NCBI GenBank assembly: GCA_029861675.1
Contig: JAOTYV010000029.1
Coordinates: forward strand, 1 to 25,733
Direction of reading: 5' to 3'
Length of the DNA stretch: 25,733 bases
Source of the DNA: Alphaproteobacteria bacterium
GTDB lineage: Bacteria; Pseudomonadota; Alphaproteobacteria; UBA8366
Shown here: piece by piece, positions 24,320 to 25,733 of the stretch
How the letters are laid out: each line of letters starts with the position of its first letter
Position numbering within the stretch: the first letter of the stretch is position 1
Made by a program: the position numbers and the translations under genes
The notes under the pieces: model-generated
What the model was told of the DNA's origin: nothing
The model's database searches: none
What the model saw: only the letters and a program-made list of their open reading frames with translations

Positions 24320-25225
24320 TCAGGGAACCCCCAAAATCCACGCCTCCTCCGACTCGATACAGCGGCGCTCAAGGGGCGTCAGCGCGGGGTCGCCGGCGAA
24401 CAACGCTTGCAGGTCGCCGGCATCGTCGAGCACGGCGAAGTGGCGCGCGATCGCAACGACTTGCGCCGCGTCTTTCGGCTTGCCCTTCAGCGGAGGCGCC
24501 GGGACCAGGGACGGGTACACCTCAGCGAGCTGGATCTGCGGCCGGGGATCGTAGCGCAAGCCGGTTTCGAAGGGCCAGATATGGCAGGCATTCGCCAGCC
24601 GCGGGTCGCGCCGGATGCGCCACACCCGGGGTATTCCCATCAGGCTTTGGCTGCCGACACTACCGGCGCCGGCCAGTTTCCATACCGGCTGTGTCGAGCG
24701 GATACGCAATTCGCAGAGTCGGCGTTCCGCGAGGTCGTCCCGGCCATGGGCGCGGCGGTCCCGGCGGCGCAAATAGGGCCGGCCGTCTTCCCGCACATCC
24801 CCCCAGAACGGAAACGCCTCGCCCGTGAGGCGCCGGTTCAGCGCTTCGGCGACATCGAACCGGTTGTTCCGGTTGTCCGGCCCGTCCTCGATGCTATCGT
24901 CCAGCTCCTGCCAAAAATGCCGCCAGGGCAGACCCGTGATGCCGAGCCGGGCCGCGGTTCCGGATGGATAGCCGAAGGGAAAATCGAAACCGACAAGAAC
25001 GCGGTCGCCGCGCCGTTGCAGCGCGGCGAGGCGGTGCGTCAAATCGGCTTCCGCTTGGGCGCGCGTTGGCGGGTTCTCCAGGACAAGGCGGCGTAGCCTG
25101 CCATTTCGGCGCGCCAGCACGGAATACCAGATGCTGTCCTTGCCGCGCCGTGGCACGGCCGCCGCGCTCCAATCGACCATGATATACGCATCGAAGATGG
25201 GGGCCCGGGCTGGCGAGACTCCCAT
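24320..25225 (-). CDS. conserved hypothetical protein, DUF429-like (RNase H-like fold)
   Basis: The ATG at 25225 gives 301 residues; a GTG at 25237 would add four. I recognise a pattern like DUF429 proteins: an early acidic strand end MVDWSAAAVP (D18), then VLVGFDFPFGYP (D81), and a late QLAEVYPS (E235). These three acidic residues are placed like a metal-binding set in RNase H-like folds. The central region is rich in Arg and Asp (YLRRRDRRAHGRDD). Homologues are sometimes labelled as cobalamin or molybdenum cofactor proteins, a label I would not trust without context. It is cytoplasmic. Confidence 0.65.
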   Translation of the reverse strand: MGVSPARAPIFDAYIMVDWSAAAVPRRGKDSIWYSVLARRNGRLRRLVLENPPTRAQAEADLTHRLAALQRRGDRVLVGFDFPFGYPSGTAARLGITGLPWRHFWQELDDSIEDGPDNRNNRFDVAEALNRRLTGEAFPFWGDVREDGRPYLRRRDRRAHGRDDLAERRLCELRIRSTQPVWKLAGAGSVGSQSLMGIPRVWRIRRDPRLANACHIWPFETGLRYDPRPQIQLAEVYPSLVPAPPLKGKPKDAAQVVAIARHFAVLDDAGDLQALFAGDPALTPLERRCIESEEAWILGVP

Positions 25226-25268
25226 ATCGGCCGTCACGGACGGGGCCGGCGATGGCGGCGGCCGGCCG

Positions 25269-25733
25269 CTACTTTAGATTCGCCAGGGCTTCACGCAGGC
25301 TGTTGGCCTTGGCGTTGGCGAACTTGCCGTCGAAAATGATCGCCTGCGGCTTTGCCAGGCCCGTCTTGTAAAATTCCGTATTCCATTCCTGGCGCGGATG
25401 GATGATGGCACCTTCGAAGCTTGCGCCGAAATAGGCGCCTTGATTGCGCGAGAAGCTGTAAATGTCGGCGCCGAGATTCGTCGTTGTCGCAGCTTCCGCA
25501 CCCACACCGATCGGCCCCGCCGCGACGCTGATATCGGCGCCCAGCTTCACCTCGTTGTTTACCACCGAGCTGATGCCCTTGTTGGTCATGATCAGCAGCA
25601 TGACCTCGGAGGATTGGCCGCCGATCTGGATGCCGAAGCTGGCCGCGCCCAGGGTATAGAAGGCGGGATAACTCCAATTGCCGTTCTCGCCCCGCGCGAG
25701 CAGCACGCCGCTGCCGCCTTCGCCGCCGAAGAA
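25269..25733 (-). CDS. SYLF (Ysc84) domain lipid-binding protein, 5' part outside the window
   Basis: The reading frame is open to the right edge, so the N-terminus, probably with a signal peptide, is missing. The 154 visible residues start FFGGEGGSGVLLARG and carry the SYLF landmarks: SYPAFYTLGAASFGIQIGGQ, SSEVMLLIMTNKG, VKLGADISVAAGPIG and SFSRNQGAYFGASFEGAII. These match Ysc84-type domains, which bind phosphoinositides in eukaryotes and are common as exported proteins of unknown role in proteobacteria. A GTG inside the frame at 25706 is not the true start, because the upstream residues are family-like. Confidence 0.85.
   Translation of the reverse strand, partial: FFGGEGGSGVLLARGENGNWSYPAFYTLGAASFGIQIGGQSSEVMLLIMTNKGISSVVNNEVKLGADISVAAGPIGVGAEAATTTNLGADIYSFSRNQGAYFGASFEGAIIHPRQEWNTEFYKTGLAKPQAIIFDGKFANAKANSLREALANLK

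Overview
This is a GC-rich, gene-dense chromosomal window, almost certainly from an alphaproteobacterium and probably from the Rhodospirillales or a nearby order. Three things point there. The block enoyl-CoA hydratase / mutM / ubiE / ubiB / coaBC / dut is a familiar alphaproteobacterial neighbourhood. A Fur-family regulator of the Irr type sits upstream of a perfect Irr box (ICE motif). The remaining genes are typical of that class. I see no tRNA, rRNA, CRISPR array, phage or intact insertion sequence.

Left block (1-7050): echA, a small exported protein and mutM are read leftward. ubiE, ubiB, coaBC, dut and an Rrf2 regulator are read rightward from a 47-bp divergent gap. A 74-bp TTAA-flanked perfect inverted repeat, probably a tiny mobile-element relic, lies between ubiB and coaBC.

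Middle block (7065-13062): an accessory-looking set. It holds a NMT1/THI5-type solute-binding protein without a signal peptide, a PrpF/GalD-type tautomerase with a divergent LysR regulator, an MscS-type channel, a stand-alone response regulator and a divergent PCMT-like methyltransferase. This set separates the Rrf2 gene from a translationally coupled cysteine synthase / MoeB-ThiF-type adenylyltransferase pair (13224-15031) that may be its functional partner. A REP-like palindromic repeat follows. Next come a divergent GyaR-type 2-hydroxyacid dehydrogenase and an SH3-domain exported protein.

Iron/redox block (17023-20069, all leftward): irr, then rubrerythrin, then a two-ferredoxin/CCG-domain iron-sulfur protein, then a DUF3501 protein. 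A textbook Irr box adjoins a good sigma70-type promoter in front of rubrerythrin, and a strong hairpin separates rubrerythrin from the iron-sulfur gene. The rubrerythrin / CCG-protein / DUF3501 set looks like an iron- or heme-controlled redox module of unknown reaction, and is the best candidate for an undescribed system here.

Right block (20264-25733): a class A penicillin-binding protein is broken by an apparent one-base deletion. It converges on a leftward run of conserved genes: a DUF429-like protein, an S23-type four-helix-bundle protein, a DUF4149-type membrane protein, a UPF0260 (YcgN) Cys-rich protein and a YgjP-type metallopeptidase. A SYLF-domain gene is cut by the right edge. No stretch longer than about 240 bp lacks a gene.
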